A stretch of DNA of 21,045 nucleotides from Alectoria sarmentosa (Eukaryota > Ascomycota > Lecanoromycetes > Lecanorales > Parmeliaceae), in assembly GCA_009733775.1 (NCBI GenBank), contig WOGZ01000464.1, forward strand, positions 1 through 21,045, given 5' to 3'. The notes under the pieces were generated by a model. It was not told where the DNA came from and did not search any database. It worked only from the letters and a program-made list of their open reading frames with translations. Position numbers and translations under genes: made by a program. Below are positions 1 to 11,101 of this stretch, piece after piece. Each line of letters opens with the position of its first letter. Position 1 is the stretch's first letter.

Positions 1-51
<51 letters not shown>
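1..51. repeat. (AAT)17 microsatellite
   Basis: Seventeen perfect AAT units begin at the first base, so the tract may extend beyond the window. On the minus strand it falls where level 3 has GTTGTTGTTGTT at about 17653-17665. Confidence 0.97.
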
Positions 52-52
<1 letters not shown>

Positions 53-326
53 GTATATAACGAGAAATTTATTAATAAAATCGTCGATATTATAATATTT
101 TATCGTTTTAAACGTTTAAAAACAACGTAATTTAATAAAGAATTAACGTTATAATCGTCTTTAAAGCATTTAAATATTTAATATTATTTAATATTCGATA
201 TTTTAAACGAAGAAAAAATCGCAAAAATTAAATAATATAATAATAACGTATAAAAAAAAGAGGAAAAAAATATTAAAATCTTTTTATAATTTAATAATTA
301 ATTTAATCGAGTGACGTATAGTTATT

Positions 327-992
327 TTATCGTGATTTATTTAAATATCTTTTATAAAAGTCTTTTATTACGTTTTTTAATTATCGAAATCGTTTTTATT
401 AATATTATATTAATTAAAATTTTTATCGACGTTTTTTTATTTAATTTTATATTTAAGACGATTTCATAATTTTTTAAAATTTAATATATTTTCAATTATT
501 CATTTTTTCTATTTTTGACGATAATAATTTTAAAAAAAGAGTTTTTTTAATTAAATAATAAATTGATAATAATGAAATTTAAAAATTTAAAATAAAAAAC
601 GTTATAAATTTTTATAATCTTAAATAGTTTTAATTTGTAAAAAGAATCGATAATAAATATAATTTTGAATAAATCGAACATTTTATCGTTTAATTTTTTA
701 AATAATTTATTAATAACGATGTTTTTGTTATTAAAAAAAACGAGATCGTCTTTTTTAAACGTTATATCTTTTTTATAACGATTAATTTATTCGATTATCG
801 CAAATTATGTTTTATTCAAATTATCGCGTATATAAACGAGAACGTTTTATATATAATTAATAATATTCTTTATTTTTATAACATTAAAACGTTTTTAAAT
901 AATAACGTAATTAATAATATTAAAATTAAAATTTATATAAAAATGAAATTCTTTATTCGCATAAAAGAGCGATATATTTATAATAATTAAAA

Positions 993-1053
<61 letters not shown>

Positions 1054-1690
1054 AAATTCGATTATAAATATTTAATTAATTTAATCGTTTTATATATAAT
1101 TATAATAAATTCGCAAATAACGTTTTAAATTTTAATTATTTCGTTTCGTTTATTTATTTGTTTTAAAATAAAATATCGTAAATAACTTAACTTCAATAAC
1201 GAGTCTTTTATAAAAAGATTTTTATATTATAATAACGAATTGTAAATCTTAATCGAACATTATTAATATAAATAATTCGTATATACGAATTTTTTTTTAA
1301 TAAGCATTTCAATAATGCTTTTAATAAATATGTTATTATTTTTCGTTATATATAATACGTAATAACGCTTTTTAATTTAACGATTAATTATAACTTATAT
1401 AACTTTATAATCTTTTAATAATAAAAAATCGACGATGAAATTTATAAAAATATTTTATTAACGTTTTTATGAAATTAAGAATAATTATAATAAATTTTAT
1501 TCACGATATTTAAGAACTTTAAATTCTTTGCAAACGTAATAATTTTTAATATATATAACGATTATTATTTTTATATTTCTTTAATAATACTTTCGTTTAA
1601 ATAATTTATATATATAAACAATTTTTAAATAATTATATATAAATTAATCGTATATTTTCTAAATAATAAACGTGTATATCAACTTAAATA
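327..1690 (-). pseudogene. pol: Integrase and chromodomain remnant of level 1
   Basis: By colinearity with level 3, the zinc-binding and catalytic core lie at about 800-1690, the GPY/F module at about 504-765 and the chromodomain at about 327-503. The GPY/F match is close at the DNA level (for instance the stretch around 700-790). The microsatellite at 994-1050 interrupts the core near the position equivalent to 16350. Many stops break the frame, and no product is possible. Confidence 0.8.
994..1050. repeat. (ATT)19 microsatellite
   Basis: Nineteen perfect ATT units lie inside the level 1 integrase remnant. The flanks align with level 3 at about 16343-16370, where the sequence is GCGAACAACAATAGTG. 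C-to-T change of the CAA units gives AAT units. Confidence 0.97.
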
Positions 1691-1691
1691 T

Positions 1692-3248
1692 TTATAAATA
1701 ATTTTTATAATAAAGAATTTCGTTTATGATAACGCATTTATTATATATAATATTTTCTAGTTTCTCTTTATTAGCAATAATTATCTCGCGTATATTATTA
1801 TATTTTTTATCGATTTTATTTATCCTTAATACTTTATAATTAAAATAATTATTAAATATTTTAAAATCGAATTCGATATTATCGAAATTCAATTAATTTA
1901 ATATAAAAATAATTTAATATTGTTATTTTAATCGTTTATTTTTAAAATTCGTTAGTTTATACTTAATTATTCGAATAAAAAAATCGATTTTGAGATTTTA
2001 TAATCTCGAACGATAAATGATTTTAATGCTATATTTAAATAACATATTGAGATATTTAATTTAACGACGATTTAAATCACGTTTTTTAATAAAATATGTA
2101 AAATCTTTATATTTTATAAATATCTTAATTGAAATATCGATACATTTTAATTTAAGTCGTTATTGTTTTAAACATCGTATAATAACGCATTAATTTTTAT
2201 TATAAATTTAATAATTATACTCGATTAAACTTAGATTTTTATTATAAAAAATTATTAAATGTAATATTTTCTTATTATTATATTATAATAATATTTTCTT
2301 ATTAACATAATTAAAAAAATTCGTTTTCAAAATTGTTTTTTTAAATTTATCGAAATGTCGCAAAATAAAAACTTATATAACGTTAATTCTTAATTAAATA
2401 AACATTTTTTAATAAACGAATAATTATTCGTAAATAACACTCTTTTTTATTAAACGAATTATTAATTTATTTATCTTCGAGAAGATTTTTATAAATCTTT
2501 TATAAAAATTATAAAAGTCGACGAAAACTTATATTTTCTTTAAATTTATAAATTTTATTTAATCGACGACGACTTATATTTTAATAAAATTTATTTATAA
2601 TTTATCGATAAATATTAATAAGTTTAAAAATTTAATTTTTTAAATATGAAATTCACATTTAAAAACGTTTATTTATAAATCAATCTCGCGTAATTTCTAA
2701 AAAATTAATCGAATATATTAAGTTTTTTTTTTTGGTTTTATTGTAAATAAAAATATTATTTAAATATATTTTATAAAAATTATTAAAATATTTAATTTTT
2801 TTTTATTATTATTAATAAATAATAAGTTCGTTTTTTAATTTAAATAAAAATATTCGATATTTATAAATTTTAAAAAAGATAATAAAGATAATAAAGTTTT
2901 TATTATTTAAATGCATTTTAAGTTTATTGAAAATAACAATAATATTTAATCGCGAAAGTATTTACATTTTTGTATTTTAATTAAAATCTTATTTATTAAC
3001 GAAATAAAGTATTAATTTCTTTTAATAATAACGTTTAATTTTCGATTATTTATATAAAATCGAAAGTTTTTATTTAATTTCTTAATAAATAAAATAAACG
3101 AAGCGAATAAAATATAATTAAAGACGATAAATTCTTTTTTTAAATGCTCGTTTAAATACTTTTTAATTTCTTTAAATTTGTAATTTAATAACGAATATAT
3201 TCGAGTTTTCGATAATGCGTTTTTATTTATTCTTTTAACGAATTTCAA
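1692..3248 (-). pseudogene. pol: RT and RNase H remnant of level 1
   Basis: The RT amino part (3248 down to 3012) is still open and reads KKYLNEHLKKEFIVFNYILF and FRFYINNRKLNVIIKRN, clearly the same as the level 3 RT at 14144. The segment 1892-1692 matches the RNase H to integrase linker at 15500-15709 (DNIEF, NKCVI, ILYYK). Between them the RT palm, thumb and RNase H are scattered with stops. Asp to Asn and Tyr to Asn changes are again seen in conserved positions. Confidence 0.85.
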
Positions 3249-3358
3249 TTTATAATTATAAAAGCGATATAAAAATAATATATTCGTTTTTAATTTATTG
3301 AAAATATTTATATAATTATAATATTTTTTAAAAAATTTATTAAATATCTCTTTGTGAA

Positions 3359-3506
3359 TGTTAAAATTAATATAAAATATAAGATTATATAAATGTATAT
3401 AACGAAAATAATAAATTTAAAAAATTATATATAAAAAAGAAAAATTATATATAAATTTTTAAATTGCGTTAAAATCGATAAAGTTAAATAAAATACGTTT
3501 ATAATA
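3359..3506 (+). repeat. Left terminal repeat of level 2
   Basis: It aligns with 18195-18359: both contain ATTATATAAATGTATATAAC, AAAATAATAA and a shared end AAATAAAATACG. It is shorter than the right copy by about 17-18 bases because it has fewer 9-bp CGATAAAGT-type units near its end. Confidence 0.75.
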
Positions 3507-4260
3507 TTATCTTCTTTTTAATTAACGACGATCTTTATCGTTACAAATCGATATAATCTTTTTTTATTATTTATAATATTATTATCGTTATAATATTATT
3601 AAAAACGCTCGCAATGCGTGCTGGGAAAATTAATTCAAATAAAGAAATATTAATTCTAGTAACGTTTCTTTCTTCGACGACGATAGCGACATTAATATTA
3701 TATATAAAATATTTATTAACAATCTCGTCGCGAGTTTAATATTATAACGTTAAAAAGCTTTAAAAATTAAAAAAATTAATATAAAAATGAGTAAATAATA
3801 ATTAAAATCGCAATTTGATATTTTAATAATATAATAATTATTTAAAATTTAATATCGCAATTATAAAAAAATTTATAAAATAATATAATTTAATTAATTC
3901 GATTAATTTCGAATCGTAAACGTTAAATTTTATTTAAATATCGTATATATTTTACTATTAATTTAAGTAATTTTTTTTATAAAATATTATATTAAACGAA
4001 ATTATTAATTATAATAATGAAGTTAATTAATTATATAATATATTTTCGAATATCGTTTATATATATATTAATAAAAGCGTTATATTTAATAATTTTAATA
4101 TAATATTATTATTAAATAATAAATTTATAAACGATCGATTTTACAATAACGAAAAAACGAATTTAAGACGTATTTTTTAAATAAGAAATTAATTTAAATC
4201 GTTTAAAAATAGCATATTCGAGATTTTATTAAATCGTATATTAATTACTTAATCGTATAA
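3507..4260 (+). pseudogene. Level 2 left interior with possible gag remnant
   Basis: Most of this stretch shows nothing recognisable. At about 3739-3930 one plus-strand frame shows protein-like blocks separated only by TAA and TGA stops: YNNYLKFNIAI, then IKKFIK, then YNLINSINFES. This resembles the core of Ty1/copia gag domains (a short helix, then a LINSLPxxFES-like block), which suits the position just inside the left terminal repeat. The resemblance is by eye and weak. A small GC-rich island lies at 3607-3625. Confidence 0.25.
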
Positions 4261-4273
4261 AATATTAAAAATG

Positions 4274-4435
4274 CTATTAAAAAATATATAATAAATATTA
4301 TATATGAGTTCATTAAGTGTGTAAAAAATACGAGAAAATCGTATTTTCACGCTTATTCGTTAAGATAATATTAAGATATAATTAATTTTAAAATTAATCT
4401 TATATACGTTATATAAAAAATTAATTTTCAATATT
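4274..4435 (+). repeat. Direct repeat A (partner at 5654)
   Basis: The repeat shares TTAAAAAATATATA, AATATTATATATGAGTT and TTATATACGTTA with 5654-5865. Its first part is offset by exactly 1380 bases from the partner. It contains a 9-bp hairpin, AAAATACGA-gaaaa-TCGTATTTT (4325-4347). It could be a terminal repeat of a small inserted element or an internal repeat of level 2. Confidence 0.65.
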
Positions 4436-4503
4436 TTCTTATAGCGTTAAAAAATAACGTATACGATTATTTTAATATTTTTTTATAACGATACGTTACG
4501 ATG

Positions 4504-4860
4504 TTTTAATATAAAAACTTTTTTCGCTTTATAATATAAGAAACTTAATAAAAATTTAAAAAATATCGTTTTAATATAAAAACTTGCTTTTTTCTAATAT
4601 AAAAATTTAATAAAAAGTTGAAAAATGTCGCTTTAATATAAAGATTTGATTTTTTTTATAATATAAAAAGCTTAATAATAATTTGAAATTTAACGTTTTA
4701 ATTAAAAACGTAATCTCTTTTATATAAAAAGTTTAATTTAAAATAAAAATTTATTTTTTTAATAATACGAGAAATTATCTTAATGTAAAAATTTAATTTT
4801 TTTTATAATATAAAAAACTTAATAATAATTTAAAATTTGACGCTTTAATTGAAGGCGTTT
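4504..4860 (+). repeat. Degenerate tandem repeat, period about 62-65 bp
   Basis: The phrase TTTTAATATAAAAACTT or a variant recurs at about 4504, 4569, 4631, 4696 and again near 4774, each followed by a T-rich stretch, TATAATATAA and AACTTAATAA. The units have diverged. No coding frame is visible. Similar AAAACTTAATA phrases continue weakly to about 5030. Confidence 0.6.
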
Positions 4861-5036
4861 CTTATATTGTTTTGAAAAATTCTTAAAATTTAATTCTTTT
4901 ATTTGTGAAAAGCTCGATAAATTTAAGACTTTTTTCTCTTTTTATTATAAAAAACTTAATAGAAAATAGAAATTTGTTTTTCTTTTTTATTATAAAAAGT
5001 TCGTTAAATTCGAAATTTAATATTTTATATAAAGAA

Positions 5037-5340
5037 ATTAAATATTTATATATAAAAACTTGAAAAAATGAGATATTTAATAATATAAAACGAAATATTT
5101 AATATAAAGAAATTTAAAAAAATACGATATTCGATAATATAAAACGAAATATTTTATTTAAAAAAATTTAAAAAAATGCGATATTCGATAATATAAAACG
5201 AAATATTTTATATAAAAAAACTTAAAAAATACGATATTTGATAATATGAAACGAAATATTTTATATAAAGAAATTAAAAAAATGCGATATTCGATAATAT
5301 AAAACGAAATATTTTATACGAAAAAACTTAATTCGATATT
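5037..5340 (+). repeat. Tandem repeat, period 53-54 bp
   Basis: CGAAATATTT recurs at 5091, 5145, 5199, 5252 and 5305. Each unit also contains TATAAAGAAA-like sequence, AAAAAATGCGATATTCGATA and ATATAAAA. A sixth, more diverged unit precedes at 5037. Units differ mostly by transitions and small indels. Related phrases with a looser period run on to about 5480. Confidence 0.8.
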
Positions 5341-5653
5341 TTATAATTGTATTTAAGAAAGAATATTCGATAAAATGAAATTCAATACTCATATAAAGAT
5401 ATCGAATTACTTTATACGAAGAAACTTTATACTTTTATAAAAAAATTAAATGCTTTTACATAAAGAAACTTAATTCAATATTTTTAATATTTGAATTACG
5501 ATAACTTAACTCGTTGAAAGTTACGAGTTAAAAAAAACGAACTGTCGTAATATAATAATAATTTATTTTGAATTATTATTAATAAGATATTTATATAAGA
5601 AATGCGATTTAAATAAATGTTATTTTTTAATCGTTATAAATCGAGTTTATAAT

Positions 5654-5865
5654 TTATTAAAAAATATATAAAAAATATTATATATGAGTTAATTAAGTAT
5701 TAAAAAATTATAAGAAAATTATATTTTTAAACTTATTCGCCAAGACAATGTTAAAATATAGTTAATTTTAATTTTAAATTTAATTTTAATTTTTAATACG
5801 TTACGAGCTAATCTTAAAGCTAAATTTAAAATTAATTTTATATACGTTACGTAAAAGAGTAGTTT
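5654..5865 (+). repeat. Direct repeat B (partner at 4274)
   Basis: It aligns with repeat A but is about 50 bases longer, from an extra AT-rich stretch near 5770-5825. The hairpin arms of A are degraded here, with both CG pairs changed to TA, as RIP on both strands would do. Confidence 0.65.
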
Positions 5866-6237
5866 TTAATAAATGCGTTATATTGTATTTTTTGTTATTA
5901 GTTTTTTATATATAATAACTATTAAAAATCACGAATTTAAATTAATTTTATAATTAAATCGTATATTATTTTAATGATATTAAATTTAATTCGAATAATT
6001 ATCTTCGATATTTTTCTAAATTAAAGAGAGAAATAATAACGTATTTATTTCGTAATTTATTTAAAGTTTCAAATTTTGCTTTAACGTATTATTTATAAAA
6101 TATATTCATTTTTTTTTAATTTGTTTTTATGCGTATAATTAATTAAAGACTTATAATAATAATTACGTAATATTAAATACTTTTTAAAAGTTAATATTAT
6201 TTATTCTTTTTCGCAAATATTAATTGCGTTTTATAAA
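5866..6237. other. AT-rich stretch, no gene seen
   Basis: No frame, repeat or RNA gene is recognised. Short phrases near 6020-6110 (GAGAGAAAT, ATTTATAAAAT) recur in inverted orientation near 9390-9530, so the inverted repeat below may extend into this region. Confidence 0.4.
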
Positions 6238-6430
6238 TAATTTATAAGCAAAAAACTTGAATACTCGCACTCGCATTTAAAAAAACTCGAGTATTTAAAT
6301 TATTCGTATATAGTTACATTGCGAATAATAGAAATCTTTTATTCGTTTATCAAATTTAACGATAAATTAGAGAAAAGCTTACTCGTATATATATATTTTA
6401 CGAAGTGAAAATCGTCGTAATATCAAAAAT
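6238..6430 (+). repeat. Inverted repeat, left arm
   Basis: This matches the reverse complement of about 9072-9262 with shared blocks AATACTCGCACTCGCATTTA, AAAAAACTCGA, TACATTGCGAATAA and AAAGCTTACTCG. Weaker similarity continues to about 6470. In the frame of the right arm it reads ILALAFKKTR and YIANN with one frameshift, so it is probably a second, more damaged copy of the same coding start. Confidence 0.85.
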
Positions 6431-8976
6431 CTTAAATTTTTTTATTAATTAATTAAATGTTTTATAAACGTTATTATATAATATAAACGATATATATAAA
6501 ATAATAAATAAAATATAAAACTATTCAAATATTGTTATTATCGTTTAACATATTTAAAATTCGATTGAAAATCGATTTTTTTTATATCGCATTTTCAACA
6601 TTTCATCGCTTATAATTAATTAACGTTTTAAAAAATTAATTTTTTTAACGATTATCATTTTAATAAATTAACGATTAATAAAGTTATTCGTAAATTTAAA
6701 AAATTATCGAATATAATGTTTCGTGGAAAATAAAATTATAAAATAATTTATATAATATAATTATAATAAAAGATTTTTATAATTATATCGTTTCGAATCT
6801 CGATTTAATATATTTAAAGTCGTATTTAAAAGTCGCAAATCGAGTTATTAAAATAATTAATAAACACATTATTAAAAGTTTTTAAATATTTTTAATTTAA
6901 CATTTTAATATCGTTATCAAACTTTTTTAAATTATTAAATTTAAATTTTTTAAGAATTTTTAATAATATATAAAAATCGTGATGTCGATATCTCGATTTT
7001 AATTAATTTCGTAATTTTAAGAAAAAGATGTTTGAGTATATATAAATTCATTTATATAAATTTTTTTTTTAAAATGATTTCATTATCTTATTTTTTTATT
7101 TTATTCTTTTTCGAAATTTTAAATTATATTATAATTATAATACAAGCTATTTACATTTTCATTATCGAAATTAATCAACTTTTTCAAAATCTAAAAGTTT
7201 TTAATATGAGAAATATCTTTATTACTTAATTTAAATTAAAAAAGATTTTCAATAATTAATTTATCGTTAAGAAATTTAACTTTATAATTTTTTAAAAAAA
7301 CATTATACGTGCTTTTTACAAATATGCGAATTTTTAATATTTTTAAAGCGTTTATATTATAAAAAATAACGAAAAAGTTATTTAAATTATAATTATTAAT
7401 AACGATTATATATATTTTATAAGATTATAAACACGCTTCGTCGCATTAAAATAAATCTGAATTGTTGAAACTATAAATCGATATCTTGTAACAATTAAAT
7501 AAATTTTTATTTAAATAATTATGTTAATAATTACTTGTGCATATAATGAGATTATCACTTAAAAAAAATTAGCGAATTAAAATCACTCTCATTAATAATA
7601 ATTTATATAAACATCGTTATATATTTCAATTATTGTTTAATCTTAAACGTGAAATTAAGATTTAAGATTTCGAGGCGCACATTTATCTCGTCATCGATCG
7701 AGAAATTAATTCTTTTCAACAATTTTTTTATTGTCTCGATGTCTCGCGTAATTGTTTTAAACATTTTCGACGTTTAATTAATGTGAATAATATTTATTTA
7801 AATGAGAAATTTAAATTTATATTGTTATTAATCGTGAAAATCGATATTAATAATTAAATATTTATTCTCATTTAAGCTATTATTGAAAGTGAGAATTTCG
7901 AATCGTGAAATTATTTTTTAATGTATTTGAAAATCGCCTTATTAGAAATTTTTATACATTTATGTATTTTCGTTAATAATCGCGATAAAGGTCTCGAATT
8001 AATAATAATTAATAATTAAGAGTATAAAAATATTACTCATTTATATTGTTATTATCACATTTACGAAAATACGATCGATAAACGTGAAAATTATGCGCTT
8101 TGTAAGTAATTTTAAAAATAATTAAAATTAAGACTTTAAAGAAATTTGTTTATTATATAATCAAATTTCGTAAGATTTTTTCGAGCGCAATTAATTATCT
8201 TGTTATAATTATTTCTTTTTTTTAAATAAAGATTTATATTTTTATTAATCGATGAGATTATAACATTAATAACATTATTAAAATCATTAACAAAATTCTC
8301 AAAAACGATCGAAACATAATTTTATTTAATTTATTAATAATTATTTAAACGCGAGTCTCGAAAATAAGATTTAATAAATTATTAATCGTCAAAAAACTTA
8401 TTTAAAAAGATCATCGATTTATATTTCATTATTGTAATCTTTTAATATAAGATCGTAACTTCGCAGAAAATTATCAAATTGTTTCTTTTTTTAAACGTTA
8501 AACCCGAATCGTCAATTAAAAATCATTAAAATTAACGTGAATTGTGAAATTATTTGATAAATATTTCACATATATATATTTAAGATCGTAATAATTCGAA
8601 GTATCATATAATTATATATTCGTTTTTTATATATTTATATATAAAAATATTTCGATTTTATTATCGTGACATTTTTCGTTAACTGTGTATAAAAATTAAT
8701 ATATGAAATTAATTTCTCATTTATGTATCATAAGTATTCAAGTTACTTTCGACGAGTTTTATTATTTTTTAGCAATATAAATGTCTTATAATCGCTTTTA
8801 TATAAAGCGCATTTGATGTGATTAAGATTTTAAAAATAATTATAAACTAAAATTTAATGATTATGAAATAATTATATTTTTGTAAAACGAGATAACGAGA
8901 GAATAAAAGCGTAATCGTTATAATATATGTAATTAAATAAGATATAATTAATTAATATATAAGTTATAACGATATA
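6431..8976. other. Interior between the inverted arms, no gene recognised
   Basis: About 2.5 kb of AT-rich DNA. An ATG-less open stretch near 7032-7229 is a hydrophobic low-complexity run and is not called a gene. From about 7440 to 8930 the composition differs from its surroundings: C and G outside CG are more frequent. CGTGAA recurs at 7648, 7833, 7904, 8083 and 8536, and a hairpin TGTGAAAT...ATTTCACA lies near 8544-8571. If the arms are facing transposon copies, this would be their remaining coding part, but I see no DDE motif on either strand. Confidence 0.35.
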
Positions 8977-9285
8977 TTATCGCTTATAATCGTTATTATT
9001 ATTAATTATATATATGCAATAAATAAAAATTATATAATAATAATTATATAAAAAAATTGAAATTTTTGCGATCGTTAAAACTTTTTTGAAATTTTCAATA
9101 AAATATATATATGCGAGTAAGCTTTTCTTTAATTTATCGCTAAATTTAATAAACGAATAAAAAAAATTGTTATTCGCAATGTAATTATATATAAATAACT
9201 TAAATATTCGAGTTTTTTTAAATGCGAGTGCGAGTATTAAAGTCTTTTGCTCATAATTTATTACTTTATTTCGTGAATTAAACAT
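8977..9285 (-). pseudogene. Possible Fot1/pogo-like transposase start (inverted repeat, right arm)
   Basis: An ATG at 9285 opens 102 codons, unusually long for this region. The product has LILALAFKKTRIFKLFIYNY, then IANN, FFYSFIKFSDKLKKSLLAYI and NFKKVLTIAKISI. The layout resembles the amino-terminal helix-turn-helix of fungal Fot1/pogo transposases: a helix, a turn with Ile/Pro-type positions, an Ala-rich helix, a PYS-like turn, then an Arg/Lys-rich link. Many Phe codons could be former Ser or Pro codons after C-to-T change. The carboxyl third is a low-complexity Tyr/Ile run. No DDE core was recognised downstream. The plus-strand arm at 6238-6430 encodes the same blocks, which argues for a real ancestral protein. 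Confidence 0.35.
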
Positions 9286-10892
9286 TAAATAGTTTTTTAT
9301 GATATTAAATTTATTGTATTTAAATTTATAATTAACATATTTTATACATTTTATATAAAATTCAAAAAACGATTATTTTTCTCATTTTATAAATAAATAT
9401 AATTTGCGATTTTCTTTATAAATTATCTTTTATAACGTTTCGTAAAAATTAATTAATTAATTTAAAAGTTCGTTAACCGAGATATAAAAACGTCGTCGTC
9501 GTTTAAAAATTATATATTTAATAATTTCTCTCTTAAGTCGCGTAATAATTTATACGATTTTAAAGAATTTAATAAAATAATAATTATCGTTATAAATAAG
9601 TTTATTTTAAATTTTCATCTTTTAATTATCGAACGAAATCGCATTAATGTTATTAAATATAAATAAATTTAAAAATTTAATGCTTAATATAAATTTAAGT
9701 ATTTAATATATTTTAGAAAATCGATATATTTTAATAAAAAGTTGATGCGTTTTTAGCGTTTTAAAATATTATAGCGAACTTGAAAGAGAAAACGTAAAAT
9801 TATTAAATGAATTTTAATTTTATAATTTTTAATTCAAAGTTTAATTCTTCGATTAATTTTATTATTATTAATAAAATCGTTAATAAAGATTTTTAGTAAA
9901 TAAAAAGCGTTATATATATAATATACGTAATCGTAACGAATTTAAAAATGAATAGCGAATATATATAAAATAAAGTTAATTATAATATATAAAAAATCGA
10001 AGTTATAAAGAAACTTAATTTTAATATTAATGTAAAGTTTAATTAAAAAGAAGTTATAATATATTATATAAAAATTTCGATGTTATTTTTTGCGAAAACG
10101 ATAATAAACTTATTTTTAAATTAATCGAATCGTCGTAAAAAATATGAGTGTTTTAAAGATCATTTTTTCGATAATATTAAGTTTCGTCGAGTGTTAATAA
10201 AGTAGCGATGAATTTGAGTGAATTTAATGCGAGAAAATTTAATAGCGCGAAGCGGAGAAAAATATTTTTGAAAGACGATATAAATTTCGATTTTTGATAA
10301 ATTGAATTATCGTTGAAAATTTAAATAATGTAATATATAATTTTTCGAATAATGTAAGTTACAATATAAATATTTTTTGAATATAAAGTGTTTATATAAT
10401 AAAAAAAACTTAGCGTATTTTTTATTAAACTCGATAACTTACTTTAAGTAAATCGAAAACTCGTTAATTTTCTTCGTTAGAAAAGTGTACGAAAAAGATT
10501 TATTATAATGTTAAAATTAATAATATTTTTATAATAAACTTATTCTATTAATATATTTAATAAAAAAATCGTATATAATTATTTCGAGTTTATTTTCGTT
10601 ATTATTATAGTAAACTTATTATTTAAAAAGTGTTATTTCGTTAGCTTTTTTTTTAATTCGTTTGCTATACGAATATTTTAATAATATTTTATTCTTTTAT
10701 TATTTAAAATCGATTTCGCTATATCGATACGAATTTTTTAAAGTTTAATTATTATATAAAAATTAAGCTTAAAAATACGATATCTCAAATTTCTATTCTA
10801 ACTTTAATCGTAATATCTTAATCTTAAATTAATATTTTAACAAAGCTTTTACTAGCGCGTTTTTTTTAAATTGTTCGCTCGCTAATTCGAAT
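9286..10892. other. Level 2 interior right of the inverted arms, no gene recognised
   Basis: About 1.6 kb of AT-rich DNA without a readable frame. From about 10140 to 10480 G outnumbers C on this strand, with C almost only in CG. The 50 bases before the level 3 insertion are somewhat GC-richer (10850-10892). Confidence 0.4.
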
Positions 10893-10897
10893 GTGCG
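10893..10897. other. Left target-site duplication (GTGCG)
   Basis: GTGCG directly precedes the TG of the 5' LTR and recurs exactly after the CA of the 3' LTR. Five bases is the usual duplication size for Ty3/gypsy integrases. It marks the insertion point inside the older level 2 sequence. Confidence 0.93.
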
Positions 10898-11101
10898 TGT
10901 TATAAGCGTATTCTACATTCTTAATAAGGCTGACTTCTCTTTAACATCACATTTCTTTGACACTATTCGATTGAACTTAACGTGGCTTAATAAAGGCATT
11001 TATTCTTATATAAATGCTTTTTTTTTATATATATACTTTCTTTTCACTTAATTGTCTTATTTAATACACTCATATAATATAATTTTATGCTGGTTCTGAC
11101 A
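10898..11101 (+). repeat. 5' LTR of the level 3 chromovirus
   Basis: It starts TGTTATAAGCG and ends GGTTCTGACA, and aligns without gaps to 17794-17997. By hand I count about 40 differences, all transitions; about 36 have the A/T state here. A TATA-like TATAAA lies at 11009-11014 and a purine-poor stretch follows. The LTRs were identical at insertion, so the differences measure mutation since then. Confidence 0.95.

Larger units (their letters stand above)
1..3358 (-). mobile_element. Level 1: chromovirus relic, 3' half of pol
   Basis: The minus strand is colinear with 14035-17665 of the level 3 element, with transitions almost everywhere. Matches checked by eye include 3240-3345, 1692-1892, 640-840, 300-540 and 61-240. 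CG dinucleotides are mostly shared by both copies. Two length differences stand out: about 330 bases present in level 3 (17130-17455) are absent near position 240, and microsatellites have grown at 1-51 and 994-1050. Its 3' LTR would lie beyond the left edge. The copy is cut at about 3358 by the level 2 element. Confidence 0.9.

Noticed and set aside
3600..3640. Part of a tRNA or other RNA gene in a GC-rich island
   Set aside because: The island (around TGCGTGCTGGG) is under 25 bases and shows no cloverleaf arms or conserved tRNA box sequences.
5037..5340. CRISPR array
   Set aside because: The units are contiguous 53-54-bp tandem repeats without unique spacers, they are diverged, and there are no cas genes. 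The setting is eukaryotic.
7032..7229. Short hydrophobic open frame, possible membrane peptide
   Set aside because: It lacks an ATG at its first codon and is a low-complexity Phe/Ile run typical of T-rich sequence. There is no homologue within the window and no coding context.
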